Notes: generated by a model from the letters alone, not told the origin. Counted from the stretch's first letter, positions 32,410 through 41,884 are shown. The stretch: DNA of 64,000 bases from Microlunatus antarcticus (GCF_014193425.1 NZ_JACHZG010000001.1:2108001-2172000); one strand, 5' to 3'. Numbers and translations are program-made.

Positions 32410-33912
32410 TCATTGGTTGGTGCGCGCCGACGGTCGGCGCTCGGACTTCAGGAGGAACACGGTCGTGGCGGCGAGGACGGTCAGGATGGCCACCGAGGTG
32501 AGATAGGCGGCGTAGTAGCTGGCCAGCTGAGCGGCGGCCTGCGCGGCAGCGCCGGTGCCGTGATCGCGGAGGTAGACGGTCACAGTGCTGGCGGCGATCG
32601 CGGACAGGAATGCGGTTCCGACGGCGCCGCCGACCTGCTGGGAGGTGTTCACCATCGCGGAGCCGACGCCGAGGTCGCGGGGGTCGAGGCTCGAGGTGGC
32701 GATGTTCGGCGCGGCCGAGAAGACGTGCCCGAGGCCGAGACCCAGGACGAGCAGGGCGGGGACGATGGTCAGCCAGTAGCTGCTGGTGAGGCTGATCGTG
32801 TTCAGCAGCAGCAGCCCTGCGGCGGCGACGAGGGGGCCTCCCACCAGGAGGGCCTTCGCGCCGAGACGCGGGAGGGTCCGAGGGGCGATGACGACCGAGG
32901 TGATCGCGATGCTGATCGGGAGCGGGAGGAAGGCCAGCCCGGTCTGGAGCGGGGTATAGCCGCGGAGGAGCTGCAGGTAGTAGGTGAGGAAGAGGAACAC
33001 GCTGAAGAGGGCGAGCGACACCAGGCCGGCGGTGAGGTACGCGGCTCCGCGGTTCCGGTCGGCCAGCACACGGGGCGGGAGCAACGGGTCGGCGACCCGG
33101 GCCTCCACGACCAGGAACACGACGAGCAGGACGGCGCCGACGCCGAGGGTGACGATAGTGACGGGGTCGTCCCACCCGCTGATGGCCGCGGTCGACAACC
33201 CGTAGACCAGGCCGACGAGGCCGAGAGACACCAGGACGGCACCCGCGGCGTCGAGCTTCGGCTTGGCACCCAGGACCCGATCCGCAGGGATGGTCGCCAC
33301 GGCGCCGATGGCGGCCGCGGCCGCGAAGAACAGGTTGATGTAGAGGGTCCAGCGCCACGACGTGTACTCAGTGAGGACGCCGCCGAGGACCAGTCCGATC
33401 GCGGCGCCACCGCCAGCCACGGCTCCGAAGACGCCGAAGGCGCGCGCCCGTTCCTGAGGGCTGGTGAACATCGACGACAGCAGCGACAGCGCGGCGGGGG
33501 CGAGGAGCGCCCCGAATGCGCCCTGCGCGGCGCGGCCGGCGACGAGCATCCCGAAGCTCACGGCGGCGCCCCCGACCGCGGAGGACACGGCGAACCCGAG
33601 CAGGCCGGCGATGAAGACGGTCCGGCGCCCCCATACGTCGGCCAGTCGGCCGCCGAGCAGCAGCAGGCTTCCGAACGCGAGCGCGTAAGCGGTCACGACC
33701 CACTGCCGCTGGTCGGTGTCGAAGCCGAGGTCGAGCTGTGCCGTCGGCAGCGCGACGTTCACGACCGTGCCGTCGAGCACGATCATCAGCTGCGACACGG
33801 CGAGCACCAGCAGAACCCAGCCGAGGCGCTGCGGCTTGCCGGGCCCGGCCTCCGACGTCGAGCTCGGCGACGACCGGTCGGCTGCCGGGATGTGGGTCCT
33901 GTTCATGATCAT
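32410..33912 (-). CDS. DHA2-type MFS drug exporter
   Basis: A 500-residue major facilitator with 14 predicted helices, the DHA2 drug:H+ antiporter plan (EmrB/QacA type). LDGTVVNVALPTAQ is motif D1 in helix 1, and GRLADVWGRRTVF is motif A. ATG with a weak ribosome site. It is divergent from a MarR regulator and 55 bp upstream of the VOC-esterase pair, so the three may share one transcript. Confidence 0.88.
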   Translation of the reverse strand: MIMNRTHIPAADRSSPSSTSEAGPGKPQRLGWVLLVLAVSQLMIVLDGTVVNVALPTAQLDLGFDTDQRQWVVTAYALAFGSLLLLGGRLADVWGRRTVFIAGLLGFAVSSAVGGAAVSFGMLVAGRAAQGAFGALLAPAALSLLSSMFTSPQERARAFGVFGAVAGGGAAIGLVLGGVLTEYTSWRWTLYINLFFAAAAAIGAVATIPADRVLGAKPKLDAAGAVLVSLGLVGLVYGLSTAAISGWDDPVTIVTLGVGAVLLVVFLVVEARVADPLLPPRVLADRNRGAAYLTAGLVSLALFSVFLFLTYYLQLLRGYTPLQTGLAFLPLPISIAITSVVIAPRTLPRLGAKALLVGGPLVAAAGLLLLNTISLTSSYWLTIVPALLVLGLGLGHVFSAAPNIATSSLDPRDLGVGSAMVNTSQQVGGAVGTAFLSAIAASTVTVYLRDHGTGAAAQAAAQLASYYAAYLTSVAILTVLAATTVFLLKSERRPSARTNQ

Positions 33913-34034
33913 TCTCGCCCTCGTCGTGAGGCAGCCAGCCTCCAGGCTCCCTCGTAAAGTAGTTACGCGGTGAAGATACTCCGTGTCGTGCTAGTTTTCA
34001 ATTCGCTCGTCACGACGGCAGGAGAGGATCAGGT

Positions 34035-34514
34035 ATGGACGAAGGGCAAGAGCAGGAGGAGCAGCGCGCGCAGCTCGTGCAGGACCTTCGCGCCTTCGCC
34101 ACGACCCAGACCGAGATGGGGCGGATGTTTGCCCGGACCAGGCACATGCACACCACAGACGCCGCCGCCGTCGTCGAGATCCTCACCGCCGAAGATCGTG
34201 CACTTCCGCTGACACCCGCACGTCTGGCCGAGCGGATCGGTCTGAGCACCGGAGCCACGTCGACCCTGCTGAACCGTCTCGAGGCGGCCGGGCATGTCCA
34301 GCGAACACGTGAGCACAGTGACCGCCGCGTCGTCACGCTGCACTCCACGCCAGCCATCCACCAAGCAGCCGACGACTTCTTCGCCCCTCTTGCCGACCAG
34401 CTCCACACGGCACTAAGCCACTACTCGATGGATGAGCTCCGTCTCGCCGGCGACATCGTCAACCGGCTCCAGGCAACGATGTCTGCCTACCTGATCGACG
34501 GCGCCACCTTTTAA
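34035..34514 (+). CDS. MarR-family transcription regulator
   Basis: A 159-residue winged-helix protein. LTPARLAERIGLSTGATSTL is the recognition helix region, followed by LEAAGHVQRTREHSDRRVV, the MarR wing with the conserved D-x-R. GGAGAGGATCAGGT precedes the ATG. It presumably represses the divergent MFS exporter; the 122-bp intergenic region has AT-rich sequence around 33955-34008 but no clean palindrome. Confidence 0.88.
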   Translation: MDEGQEQEEQRAQLVQDLRAFATTQTEMGRMFARTRHMHTTDAAAVVEILTAEDRALPLTPARLAERIGLSTGATSTLLNRLEAAGHVQRTREHSDRRVVTLHSTPAIHQAADDFFAPLADQLHTALSHYSMDELRLAGDIVNRLQATMSAYLIDGATF

Positions 34515-35321
34515 TAGTCGCCGACCAGGACCCTTCAGCGCCGGTCATCATCACAGCGCCTTATTCGCCTCAGTACTCCGCCCGACAGTCCTCTTACGGG
34601 ACGGGTTGGCGGCGCCTCACCGTGCTTCATCGAGTACTGGGCCACTGACAAGATAAGTGAGAAACGCGGCCAGATCCGGACTGCTGACAAGATGCGTGAG
34701 AAAACTGACAACTTGCATGCGACAGGACAGCCGCTAGCGGGCCGCCCCGCCGGCGCCTCCTCGCCGCCGCCGCCGTCACGGGGGGGCGGGGGGGGCGGCG
34801 ACGAGCCTAAAAGAGTCAGCCCGGACCTCTATCGTGATTGGCTAGAGAGGACAGAAGTGTCCGGCGTCATCGAACTTGGCAGTAGCTCCACGCTTAGATG
34901 ACAGTCCTGCGTGTGCCGGAAAGGGGGCCGTCTGTGCCAATGCTCTTGTCAGTACCCGGATTTTGTGTCACTTAAGTTGTCAGTACCCGGATGATCTTGG
35001 TTCGCAGCCTCAACGCCCTTTTTCGATCACGACCTCGACCCCATTCAGGATGTCGTCCCAGATCCCGCGGGTCGCGCGCACGAACTCGGACTCTGAGTCG
35101 ATTCGTCTCGACCAAAGCTGGTTCGGCTGGGCCACGAGACGCATTGTTTCACTCGCTCTGCGCCGGCGATTGACGTCTGATCGTTCGCCAGGGCAGCTCG
35201 TGAGCATCACCAGCGCCGGACCCCGCCGGGTGCGTCAGCCCGGCCTCAGAGGTGGCGAACGCGCGAACGATGCATGGTGATGGTCCGTTCCAGGCGCTGG
35301 ATCTGTCCCCCCGGCTGCCGG
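34515..35321. other. Non-coding stretch with repeat copy E and G-runs
   Basis: No gene is supportable. Contains short direct repeats GACAAGATAAGTGAGAAA and GACAAGATGCGTGAGAAA (about 34647-34704), a GC-simple block with long G runs (34780-34797), repeat copy E and about 300 bp of featureless sequence before the ankyrin gene stop. Confidence 0.5.
34812..35002 (+). repeat. Dispersed repeat, copy E (fullest copy)
   Basis: The most complete copy: GAGTCAGCCCGGACCTCTAT, CGTGATTGG, GTGTCCGGCGTCATCGAAC, GATGACA, CTGTGCCAATGCTCTTGTC, then the paired terminal units CAGTACCCGGATTTTGTGTC and CAGTACCCGGATGATCTTGG. Shares its first part with copy C, its middle with copy B and its end with A and D, which ties all copies into one family. 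Confidence 0.7.
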
Positions 35322-36617
35322 TCATCCCTGGAGCAGGTCCGCGACGGCCTCGTGTCCGCGTCGTTGGGCGTGCTGCAGAGCGGTGACACCGTCGCGGTCG
35401 GGCAGCTGCCGGTCCGCTCCGGCGGCGAGGAGGGCCGAGACGATCTGCTGGTACCGCCGGGTTCCGTCACCGAGGATGACTGCTTCGAGCAGCGCCGTCC
35501 AACCGAGGTCATTGACGTGGTTCACGTCGATGTCGGTCTTCACGACGCGCTGCACGTAGTCGAGGTGGCCGCGTTCGCTGGCCGGGATGAGGGCGACGCC
35601 GCCGAAGCGGTTGCGAATGCGCAGGTCGGGGTGGGCGGGCAGCAGCACGTCAGCCATCGCGACGCTGCCGGTGACCCCGGTAACAAGCCAGGGCGTGTCG
35701 TGCCGGTCGTCGAGCGCGTCAGGATCCGCGCCGAGGTGCACTAGCAGCCGCGCGACCGCCAGCTCGTTCGCGGTGACGGCGACGAGCAACGGGGTACGGC
35801 CCCGGTTGTCCCGGGTCTCCAGCTTCGCGCCCGCACGTACTGCAAGGGCGGCGCGGGTGGCGTCGCCGGTTGCTGCGGCGGCGAGCAGGCGCCGGTTGGC
35901 CTCCCGCTTGGAGGGGTCGTCGGCGTCGAGTGCGGCATCCAGCTCCCTGGCGATGGCGCCGAAGCCTTTGGACCGGGCATGGGCCAGGGGGGTGAACTGG
36001 TCGCGTTGTGAGCGGAGCCGGACATCGGCTCCGGCGGCGAGGAGCACCCTTACGGTGTCGACGTAGCGGGCTGATCCGTCGCCGAGGATCACGGCTTCGT
36101 GGAGAGCCGCCCAGCCGAGGTTGTTGACGTGGTCGAGCTCGACTCCGGCCCGTACCAGTCGCCCGGCGACGTCGGCGTGACCGCGGTCGGCAGCGCGGAT
36201 CAGCCCGGTGCCGTTGAAGGAGTCCTTGGCGTCGACGTCGGCGCCGTGCTCCAGGGTGAGGTTGAGCAGTTCGAGGTGACCTTCGCTGGCGGCGATGAGA
36301 TAGGCGCTCTGCTGGCTGTCGTCTTGGGCGTTGACGTCGGCGCCACGACGGATCAGGGTGCGCGCGCGTAGTACGTCGTTGTCCGTCGCGGCTGCGATCA
36401 GCGACTCGTCGAGGTTCTGCTGTTCTGAGGCGGTGCGCGGGGCGCGCGGTGACGACACGGCTGGACTCGATGCGCAAGGCGTCGGCGAACCGGTGCCGGG
36501 GGGCCCGGGCTGTGTGGCGGCCGGCGTGGGATCGGCGGCCGGCGTGACCTTCCCTCCGCTGCAGGCGCTGGCGAGGACCAGTACGGCCAGGGCGGCCGTC
36601 AGGACGCGGCCACTCAT
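35322..36617 (-). CDS. Ankyrin-repeat lipoprotein
   Basis: A 431-residue exported protein: signal peptide with lipobox SAC (residues 1-19), an Ala/Pro/Thr linker to about 60, then about ten ankyrin repeats. The two halves are duplicated: NNLGWAALHEAVILGDGSAR at about 165 and NDLGWTALLEAVILGDGTRR at about 365. ATG overlaps the stop of the beta-propeller gene (ATGA), so both are made together outside the membrane. Function unknown; ankyrin arrays mediate protein contacts. Confidence 0.85.
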   Translation of the reverse strand: MSGRVLTAALAVLVLASACSGGKVTPAADPTPAATQPGPPGTGSPTPCASSPAVSSPRAPRTASEQQNLDESLIAAATDNDVLRARTLIRRGADVNAQDDSQQSAYLIAASEGHLELLNLTLEHGADVDAKDSFNGTGLIRAADRGHADVAGRLVRAGVELDHVNNLGWAALHEAVILGDGSARYVDTVRVLLAAGADVRLRSQRDQFTPLAHARSKGFGAIARELDAALDADDPSKREANRRLLAAAATGDATRAALAVRAGAKLETRDNRGRTPLLVAVTANELAVARLLVHLGADPDALDDRHDTPWLVTGVTGSVAMADVLLPAHPDLRIRNRFGGVALIPASERGHLDYVQRVVKTDIDVNHVNDLGWTALLEAVILGDGTRRYQQIVSALLAAGADRQLPDRDGVTALQHAQRRGHEAVADLLQG

Positions 36618-37573
36618 CGGTGCAGCCGCAGAGCGACCACCTCGTACGGCGGCGCCGCGACGGGCTCGTCGAACTTGCTGTCGACCAGCAGCAGCTGGCC
36701 GCGGGCGATCTTGGCGGTGGTGAAGACCCGGGTCGGGTCGGTGTCGCGTTCCGCGACCAGCCGGGCCGCCCGGCCGCTGTCGTCAAGTCTTAGGGTGCTG
36801 AGCTTGCGGTCGAAGTTGCGCACCACCCGCAGGGTGTGGCCGCGCAGCACCAGCCCGTCGGCGTTGAGCAGATTCGCGTCTGCGATGTCGATCGGCCTCG
36901 TGCGGCCGGAGCGCAGGCTGAACCGCCAGAGCTGGCCGGTGTTGCCCTGGGCGACGACCAGGGCGCGCCGGTCGGGGGAGACGACGATCCCGCCGAGGTT
37001 GAAGCCGCTCTGGGTAGGGATGACGTCGGTGGCGTCGGCCCAGGTGCGGACCTGCCACCGCCCGTCCTGGAAGGCGACACGGAAGATCTGGGGAGCGTTG
37101 GAGTTGGTGAAGTAGGCGGCACCGTCCGGGCCGATGGTGACGTCGTTGAGGAACGGGTTCGAGACGTCGACCCGCAGCGCGGCGAGCAGACGGCCGTCGG
37201 GCGCGTAGACCCACAGGTCCGGCCCGCCGGACTGGGTGGAGTTCGGCCCGCCGGCGACGTACACGCGTCCTTGACGGTCGACGGTGACGCCACGGGCCGT
37301 CGAGCGGCCGTCTGCTCCCTCCCGCAGCCACACCTCGGTCCGGCCGGTGCGGACGTCGCCGCGGTGGATCTCCCCGCCGGTGGTCTCGCTGACGTAGAAC
37401 GTCCGCTCGCGTCGGTCGACGCCGATGCCTTCGAACTTCGAGCCCTGAGGGTCGCTCGGATCACCCTGGAGGACGTAGGTGGTGGGGCGCTGGTGGGCTT
37501 CGGCGGCCGTGGTGGGAACGATCAGCAGGCAGCCGGCGGACAGGGCCGCGGCGACAAGGGCAGCACACTTCAT
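36614..37573 (-). CDS. Secreted SMP-30/NHL-like beta-propeller protein
   Basis: A 319-residue protein with a signal peptide (residues 1-25, ending TTAAEAHQ) and repeated propeller blades such as GVTVDRQGRVYVAGG, DVTIGPDGAAYFTNS and GIVVSPDRRALVVAQG. This resembles the SMP-30/gluconolactonase and NHL groups; no catalytic set could be confirmed. I chose ATG 37573, which has TTGGAG nine bases upstream, over an upstream frame that lacks a signal peptide. Coupled to the ankyrin lipoprotein. Confidence 0.82.
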   Translation of the reverse strand: MKCAALVAAALSAGCLLIVPTTAAEAHQRPTTYVLQGDPSDPQGSKFEGIGVDRRERTFYVSETTGGEIHRGDVRTGRTEVWLREGADGRSTARGVTVDRQGRVYVAGGPNSTQSGGPDLWVYAPDGRLLAALRVDVSNPFLNDVTIGPDGAAYFTNSNAPQIFRVAFQDGRWQVRTWADATDVIPTQSGFNLGGIVVSPDRRALVVAQGNTGQLWRFSLRSGRTRPIDIADANLLNADGLVLRGHTLRVVRNFDRKLSTLRLDDSGRAARLVAERDTDPTRVFTTAKIARGQLLLVDSKFDEPVAAPPYEVVALRLHR

Positions 37574-37710
37574 CTGGGTCTCCAAGAAGGTCGAGGGCGA
37601 GCCTTCACCGTGACCTGCCACCAGCCTGGTGCGCGTCCGGCGCCTGGGTAGGAATCGGTAGCCGAATGGGCGATGTCCCGCTACCGAACAGCCTCTAGCC
37701 TGGCCCAGCT

Positions 37711-38484
37711 ATGACCGCGTCCGCACCAGGTCTTCCCGACCTGACCGCCCAACCGAGGAGCACGACCGGTTCGACCAGTGGCCCTCAGGGCATCCTGGCC
37801 GGCGTGAGTCAGCTGGGGCGCTGGCTGCACGTCAGCCTTGCGGTGCTGACGCTGACGTCGGTGGTGCGGTACCTGCAGAATCACCGGTTCGACGACCGAG
37901 CCGGGTGGGTGCTTGCCGGCGCGGGTCTGCTGCTGGCCGGCTACGTCGTCTACGGCTGGGTGCCCTGGCGCCGGAGCCGGTGGTGGCCGGCGGGGTGGTG
38001 CGGGGTGCTGGTGCTGGCCTGGGCTGCCCTGGTCGTCATCGCTCCGTCCTTCGCCTGGTGCGCGGTCCCGCTGGCCTTCGTCGCGCTCCGGGTGCTGCCG
38101 TTCCCGGTCGCGGCGGGAGTCGTCGCCGTCATGGTCCTCACCGTGGCGGCGGCGTGGACCTCGATGCGGAGCGCCTTCGACCCGACCGTGCTGGCCGGTC
38201 CGGCCTGCGTCGCGGTGCTGGCGGTGACCGCGTACCGGGCGTTGGAGAAGCAGGCGCAGATCCGGCAGCAGCTGCTGGAGGAACTGCGCGACGCCCAGGA
38301 TGCGCCAGCCGGCTCGTGCGTCACGTCCTCGACGGTGGCTCGGCCCGTCCACGCGTCAGGTCGGTGCGGTCTCGCCGCGCTCGCTCAGGTCGATGCGAGC
38401 GCGACGAGCGCCTCAAGCACCGAAGGTGGCCGTTTTCGCCTCGCCGTTCGTCTCCCGCTTCTCGATGAGCCGTTCGTCTCCTAG
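37711..38484 (+). pseudogene. Truncated sensor histidine kinase (N-terminal membrane part)
   Basis: The first 200 residues contain five or six membrane helices followed by EKQAQIRQQLLEELRDAQDA, the coiled linker that precedes the dimerisation/His domain in NarL-partner kinases. The expected continuation with the phospho-acceptor His and ATPase is missing. Instead a Ser/Ala-rich tail follows, ending GGRFRLAVRLPLLDE, which resembles the last strand of a kinase domain. An internal deletion of some 150-200 codons explains this best. Confidence 0.6.
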
Positions 38485-38721
38485 CGGGATCGGCTTACGG
38501 GCCGTGAGTCACGGCAGCACCCACCTAAAGTTGAAACCGCCACGGAGCATCCACAGCACCCCGCCACTTAACGGCGAAAGCCACAAACTACGACTCTTTT
38601 CGCGTCCACAACGCGTCTCAGAATTAATCGCGCGTCCGCAGGTTCTGCGACCCTTTCTGACACACCGGATCGTGCGTTACTCCATACCGTCTAGGCGCCG
38701 CGTTCCCCGGTGCACCGTCGT

Positions 38722-39558
38722 TCAGGCAGGGTTGCCTCCACTGGCGGCGAGTGCGGCCAGTTCGCTGCGGCGAGACGCACCGAGGTGCCGCATGGCCTGC
38801 CGCACGTGGAACTTCACCGTGTTGGCACTGATCCCGAGATGATCGGCGACCTCAGGGTTCGTCATGCCTTGGGCGATCAGGACGACGACCTGCCGCTGCC
38901 GGGGGGTGAGATCCTCGAGAGCGGTCCCGGTCGCCGGCGCGGGCGGGTCTAGGGGGAAGACGATCTGCAGGTGCGATCCCCAGCCGGGCGTGGAGTCGAG
39001 ATCCCAGGTGCCGCCGGCGGACTCGACGTGCTCGGCGACGGGTCGTAGCGCGTCATCCTCGCGCCGCACCTGCCCGGGACCGTCGTCGTGCATATTGACC
39101 AGCAGGTTGGTGCCGTCGCAGGCCCACTCGATGCGCTCACGTGTGACGTCGCCGGCGTCGAGCTGTACCAGCAGCGCGTTCCGGACCGCCGCCCGGGCGG
39201 CGCGCGCGGTCGGGGCCGGGACCGCGCGGCCCGTGGCGGGCGGTGGGAAGAACTCAATCGCCATGTCGCCGAACCGGTTCAGCGGGGCCAGCTCGTCCTT
39301 CAGCTTCTCGAACGCGCCGACCGCCGGCTCGAACGCCTCGGCCTGCTCCGCCTCGACCGTCTCGCGCAGCGCGATCATCGTTCGGGTCGCCAGCTGCTCG
39401 GCCTCGACACGGGCCACGCGGTCGGTCAGCCTTTCGGAGCGCAGGATCGCGAGCAGGGACCGGAGCGCGACGGCGAACCGGTCCGGATCCCTTCCGGTCT
39501 CGGAACGGTCACTCTGGGGCGCCTCCATCCGCCCGAGCCTACCCGGACGGGTGGGCAC
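38722..39558 (-). CDS. HATPase-LuxR hybrid regulator
   Basis: A 278-residue protein. Residues 20-105 are helical. Residues 115-205 resemble a histidine-kinase-type ATPase domain: ALLVQLDAGDVTRERIEWAC, the G1-like MHDDGPGQ and the G2-like STPGWGSHLQIVFPL. The C-terminus (residues 213-275) is a LuxR helix-turn-helix: LTPRQRQVVVLIAQGMTNPE and SANTVKFHVRQAMRHLG. There is no receiver domain. I chose the GTG at 39558 with GGAGGCGGAGG upstream. It diverges from hxlB with 53 bp between, so it probably controls the hxl genes (inference). Confidence 0.72.
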   Translation of the reverse strand: MPTRPGRLGRMEAPQSDRSETGRDPDRFAVALRSLLAILRSERLTDRVARVEAEQLATRTMIALRETVEAEQAEAFEPAVGAFEKLKDELAPLNRFGDMAIEFFPPPATGRAVPAPTARAARAAVRNALLVQLDAGDVTRERIEWACDGTNLLVNMHDDGPGQVRREDDALRPVAEHVESAGGTWDLDSTPGWGSHLQIVFPLDPPAPATGTALEDLTPRQRQVVVLIAQGMTNPEVADHLGISANTVKFHVRQAMRHLGASRRSELAALAASGGNPA

Positions 39559-39611
39559 CCTCCGCCTCCGGGTAGAGGTGCGGACCGCCCCGCGCTCCTA
39601 CCGTGAAGGAC

Positions 39612-40208
39612 ATGAGCACCACAGTTCAAACCGCCCCCTCTGCGTCATCGAGCACCTCCACAGTTGTGCAGATCGCCGAGGAGATCAGCGGCGTCGCGGC
39701 TCGGATCCAGCACGACGAGACAGCCGCCCTGGAAGCTGCCGCGGACCGCATCCGCGGTGCCCGGCGCGTCTTCGTACACGGCGCCGGACGCTCCGGCATC
39801 GCGCTGCGGATGGTCGCGATGCGGTTGATGCACCTGGGCCTCGAGGCCCACGTGGTCGGTGAGGCGACCGCCCCCGCCCTCGGCGAGGGCGACCTGCTGA
39901 TCGCCGCCAGCGGCTCCGGCACCACCGGCTCCGTGGTGCGCGTCGCCGAGGCAACACGCTCGGCCGGAGGTGAGGTCCTGGCGCTGACCACGGACGACGC
40001 CTCCCCGCTGGCCGCGCTCGCCACGACCACGGTCGTCGTCCCGGCGGCCGCCAAGTCCGACCGCAGCAGCCGCGTCACCGCCCAGTACGCCGGCTCGCTG
40101 TTCGAGCAGAGCGTGCTGGTCGTCGGCGACGCACTCTTCGCCGTCTTGTGGCACCGCTCGGGGCAGGACCGCGACCAGCTCAAGGCCCGCCACGCGAACC
40201 TCGAGTGA
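39612..40208 (+). CDS. hxlB: 6-phospho-3-hexuloisomerase
   Basis: A 198-residue SIS-domain protein. VFVHGAGRSGIALRMVAMRL and LIAASGSGTTGSVVRVAE are the two SIS sugar-phosphate loops; length and neighbour identify the isomerase that converts 3-hexulose-6-phosphate to fructose-6-phosphate in the ribulose monophosphate route. ATG 39612 with GAAGGA just upstream. 43 bp before hxlA. Confidence 0.9.
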   Translation: MSTTVQTAPSASSSTSTVVQIAEEISGVAARIQHDETAALEAAADRIRGARRVFVHGAGRSGIALRMVAMRLMHLGLEAHVVGEATAPALGEGDLLIAASGSGTTGSVVRVAEATRSAGGEVLALTTDDASPLAALATTTVVVPAAAKSDRSSRVTAQYAGSLFEQSVLVVGDALFAVLWHRSGQDRDQLKARHANLE

Positions 40209-40251
40209 TGCTCCACCGCCGACTTCTCACACTCCACCGAAAGGAATCCCC

Positions 40252-40878
40252 ATGAAGATCCAGTTCGCCATCGACACCACCACTACCCAGAAGGCGCTGG
40301 AGCTTGCGGCCGCCGCAGCCCCCAGCGTCGACATCCTGGAGCTGGGCACCCCCCTGATCAAGTCCGAGGGCACCGCCGCGATCACCGCGCTGAAGAACGC
40401 GCACCCGGACAAGCAGATCTTCGCCGACCTGAAGATCATGGACACCGGCTACCTCGAGGCCAACCTCGCGTTCGAGGCCGGCGCCGACCTGGTCACCGTC
40501 CTCGGAGTCGCCGACAACAGCACCATCAAGGGCGCCGTCGGCGCCGGGCGCGCCCACGGCAAGAGCGTCGTGGTCGACCTCATCGGCGTCAAGGACAAGG
40601 TGACCCGCGCCCGCGAGGTCACCGAGCTGGGCGCGACCTTCGTCGAGATCCACGCCGGGCTGGACGAACAGGCCCAGGACGGGTACTCCCTGGACACCCT
40701 GCTGACCGCGGGCAAGGAGGCCGGCGTCCCGTTCTCGGTCGCCGGAGGCGTCTCACCCAGCACGATCGGCGCCGTCCAGTCCGCCGGTGCGCAGGTCGCC
40801 GTCGTCGGCAGCGCAATCTACTCCGCCGAGGACCCGGCGTCCGCCGCCGCAGCCGTGCGCCAGGCAGTCACCGCCTGA
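40252..40878 (+). CDS. hxlA: 3-hexulose-6-phosphate synthase
   Basis: A 208-residue (beta/alpha)8 enzyme of the OMP-decarboxylase group. It condenses formaldehyde with ribulose 5-phosphate. The metal/catalytic motif is IFADLKIMDTG; the phosphate-binding loop is SVAGGVSPSTI and VVGSAIY. GAAAGGA precedes the ATG. With hxlB it gives formaldehyde fixation or detoxification. Confidence 0.92.
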   Translation: MKIQFAIDTTTTQKALELAAAAAPSVDILELGTPLIKSEGTAAITALKNAHPDKQIFADLKIMDTGYLEANLAFEAGADLVTVLGVADNSTIKGAVGAGRAHGKSVVVDLIGVKDKVTRAREVTELGATFVEIHAGLDEQAQDGYSLDTLLTAGKEAGVPFSVAGGVSPSTIGAVQSAGAQVAVVGSAIYSAEDPASAAAAVRQAVTA

Positions 40879-41338
40879 GGAAGTCTCCGACCCGCTGACC
40901 TGTGGGTCGAACTCCCACCTGAAGGACGATTCTGCGAGGTTCGTGGTGATCTTGCCGGTCGCGTCGTGACGCATGAGGGCTCGTGGCCCGGCTGAGACTT
41001 GCGTCCTAAGACATTCAGAATCAGAGGGCCACGAGCCCAGTGCGGAGCCAAGGTGCTGCCCACGAAAACTCGTGTCGACACCCCCCCGGGACATGTAGGA
41101 ACTCGATCATCTTGTCGCTGTGATCTTGCTCTGACCAGGGCGACGACAAGATGTCCAAGCGTCTCGGTTCTCGTTATCTTGTTGATTTCCTAGACGGGGC
41201 AGCCCGAGGTGTTCAGATTCAGGCGAGCCGCCGCAAGCCGAATCGTCCTGCGGGGACGCACCAGGTAGGCCGTGGGCCTCGACTTCACCACTCGTTCCGA
41301 GGTTCCCCAGGGCTTCGTCGAAACGGGGCCTGCTTCCC
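40879..41338. other. Non-coding stretch after hxlA
   Basis: I see no gene. There is a small hairpin GTGGG-TCGAACT-CCCAC at 40902-40918 that may help end the hxl transcript, and a short direct repeat ATCTTGTCG/ACAAGATG around 41110-41150. The rest is featureless. Confidence 0.45.
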
Positions 41339-41884
41339 TTAGCGCCAGAGCGGCGCCCACCGCGCCAGAAGCGCCCAGTGATCGGCCGGCAGGAGCACGC
41401 GCAGACCGGTCTTCCGCACGAGGATCGGCGCTTGGCTGGCGAGTGGCCGATCCGCAGTCAGGAAACCGTCGCACGACGTCGTGAGCGCGTCGTGCACGAG
41501 GAGCCAGTCCTTACTGCTGACGCTGCCGAGCCGCTCCATCGCGACCGGCTCATGGACGACGCCCTCCGATTGGACGAGCCAGGTGTCCTCGACGTCGCGC
41601 ACCCACCGGGTGTAGCCCGCTTGCCCGCGGGCCTCGACCTCGCGCAGGCTCGCCTCGGTCACGACGAACTCGAACCCGGCCCGGTCGTTGACCTCGAAGA
41701 TGCGACGCAACGCCTCCAGGTCATCGGCCAGGTGCGGGACCCTCGCCGCCCTCGCTGACGGCTCGAACGGCTCGTCCTCCCAGACGACCCCACCGAAGTC
41801 CCAGAGCCGCTGCAGAACGCCAGTGTCGAGGTACAGGCGCGTCGGTAGGCCGGTGAAGACGGCGGCCGGGTCGTTGGGGTCCAC
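41339..41884 (-). CDS. PIN-like domain protein
   Basis: A 181-residue protein with PIN-domain acidic positions: LYLDTGVLQRL (first Asp), a Glu in VTEASLREVEARG, KDWLLVHDAL (Asp) and CDGFLTADRPL (Asp). PIN domains are metal-dependent RNases, often toxins, but no antitoxin gene is adjacent, and the protein is longer than the usual 130-residue VapC. It stands alone. Confidence 0.65.
   Translation of the reverse strand: MDPNDPAAVFTGLPTRLYLDTGVLQRLWDFGGVVWEDEPFEPSARAARVPHLADDLEALRRIFEVNDRAGFEFVVTEASLREVEARGQAGYTRWVRDVEDTWLVQSEGVVHEPVAMERLGSVSSKDWLLVHDALTTSCDGFLTADRPLASQAPILVRKTGLRVLLPADHWALLARWAPLWR

Noticed and set aside
32299-33957. 552-codon open frame antisense to the MFS exporter
   Set aside because: Composition (Gly, Asp, Glu, Arg, Gln rich) is that of the reverse of a membrane-protein gene in high-GC DNA, and it has no ribosome site.
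34780-34797. G-quadruplex regulatory element
   Set aside because: The long G runs belong to GC-simple sequence next to repeat copies and have no gene to regulate nearby.
40902-40918. GTGGG-TCGAACT-CCCAC as a tRNA T arm
   Set aside because: No acceptor strand or other arm fits around it; it is better seen as a small hairpin after hxlA.
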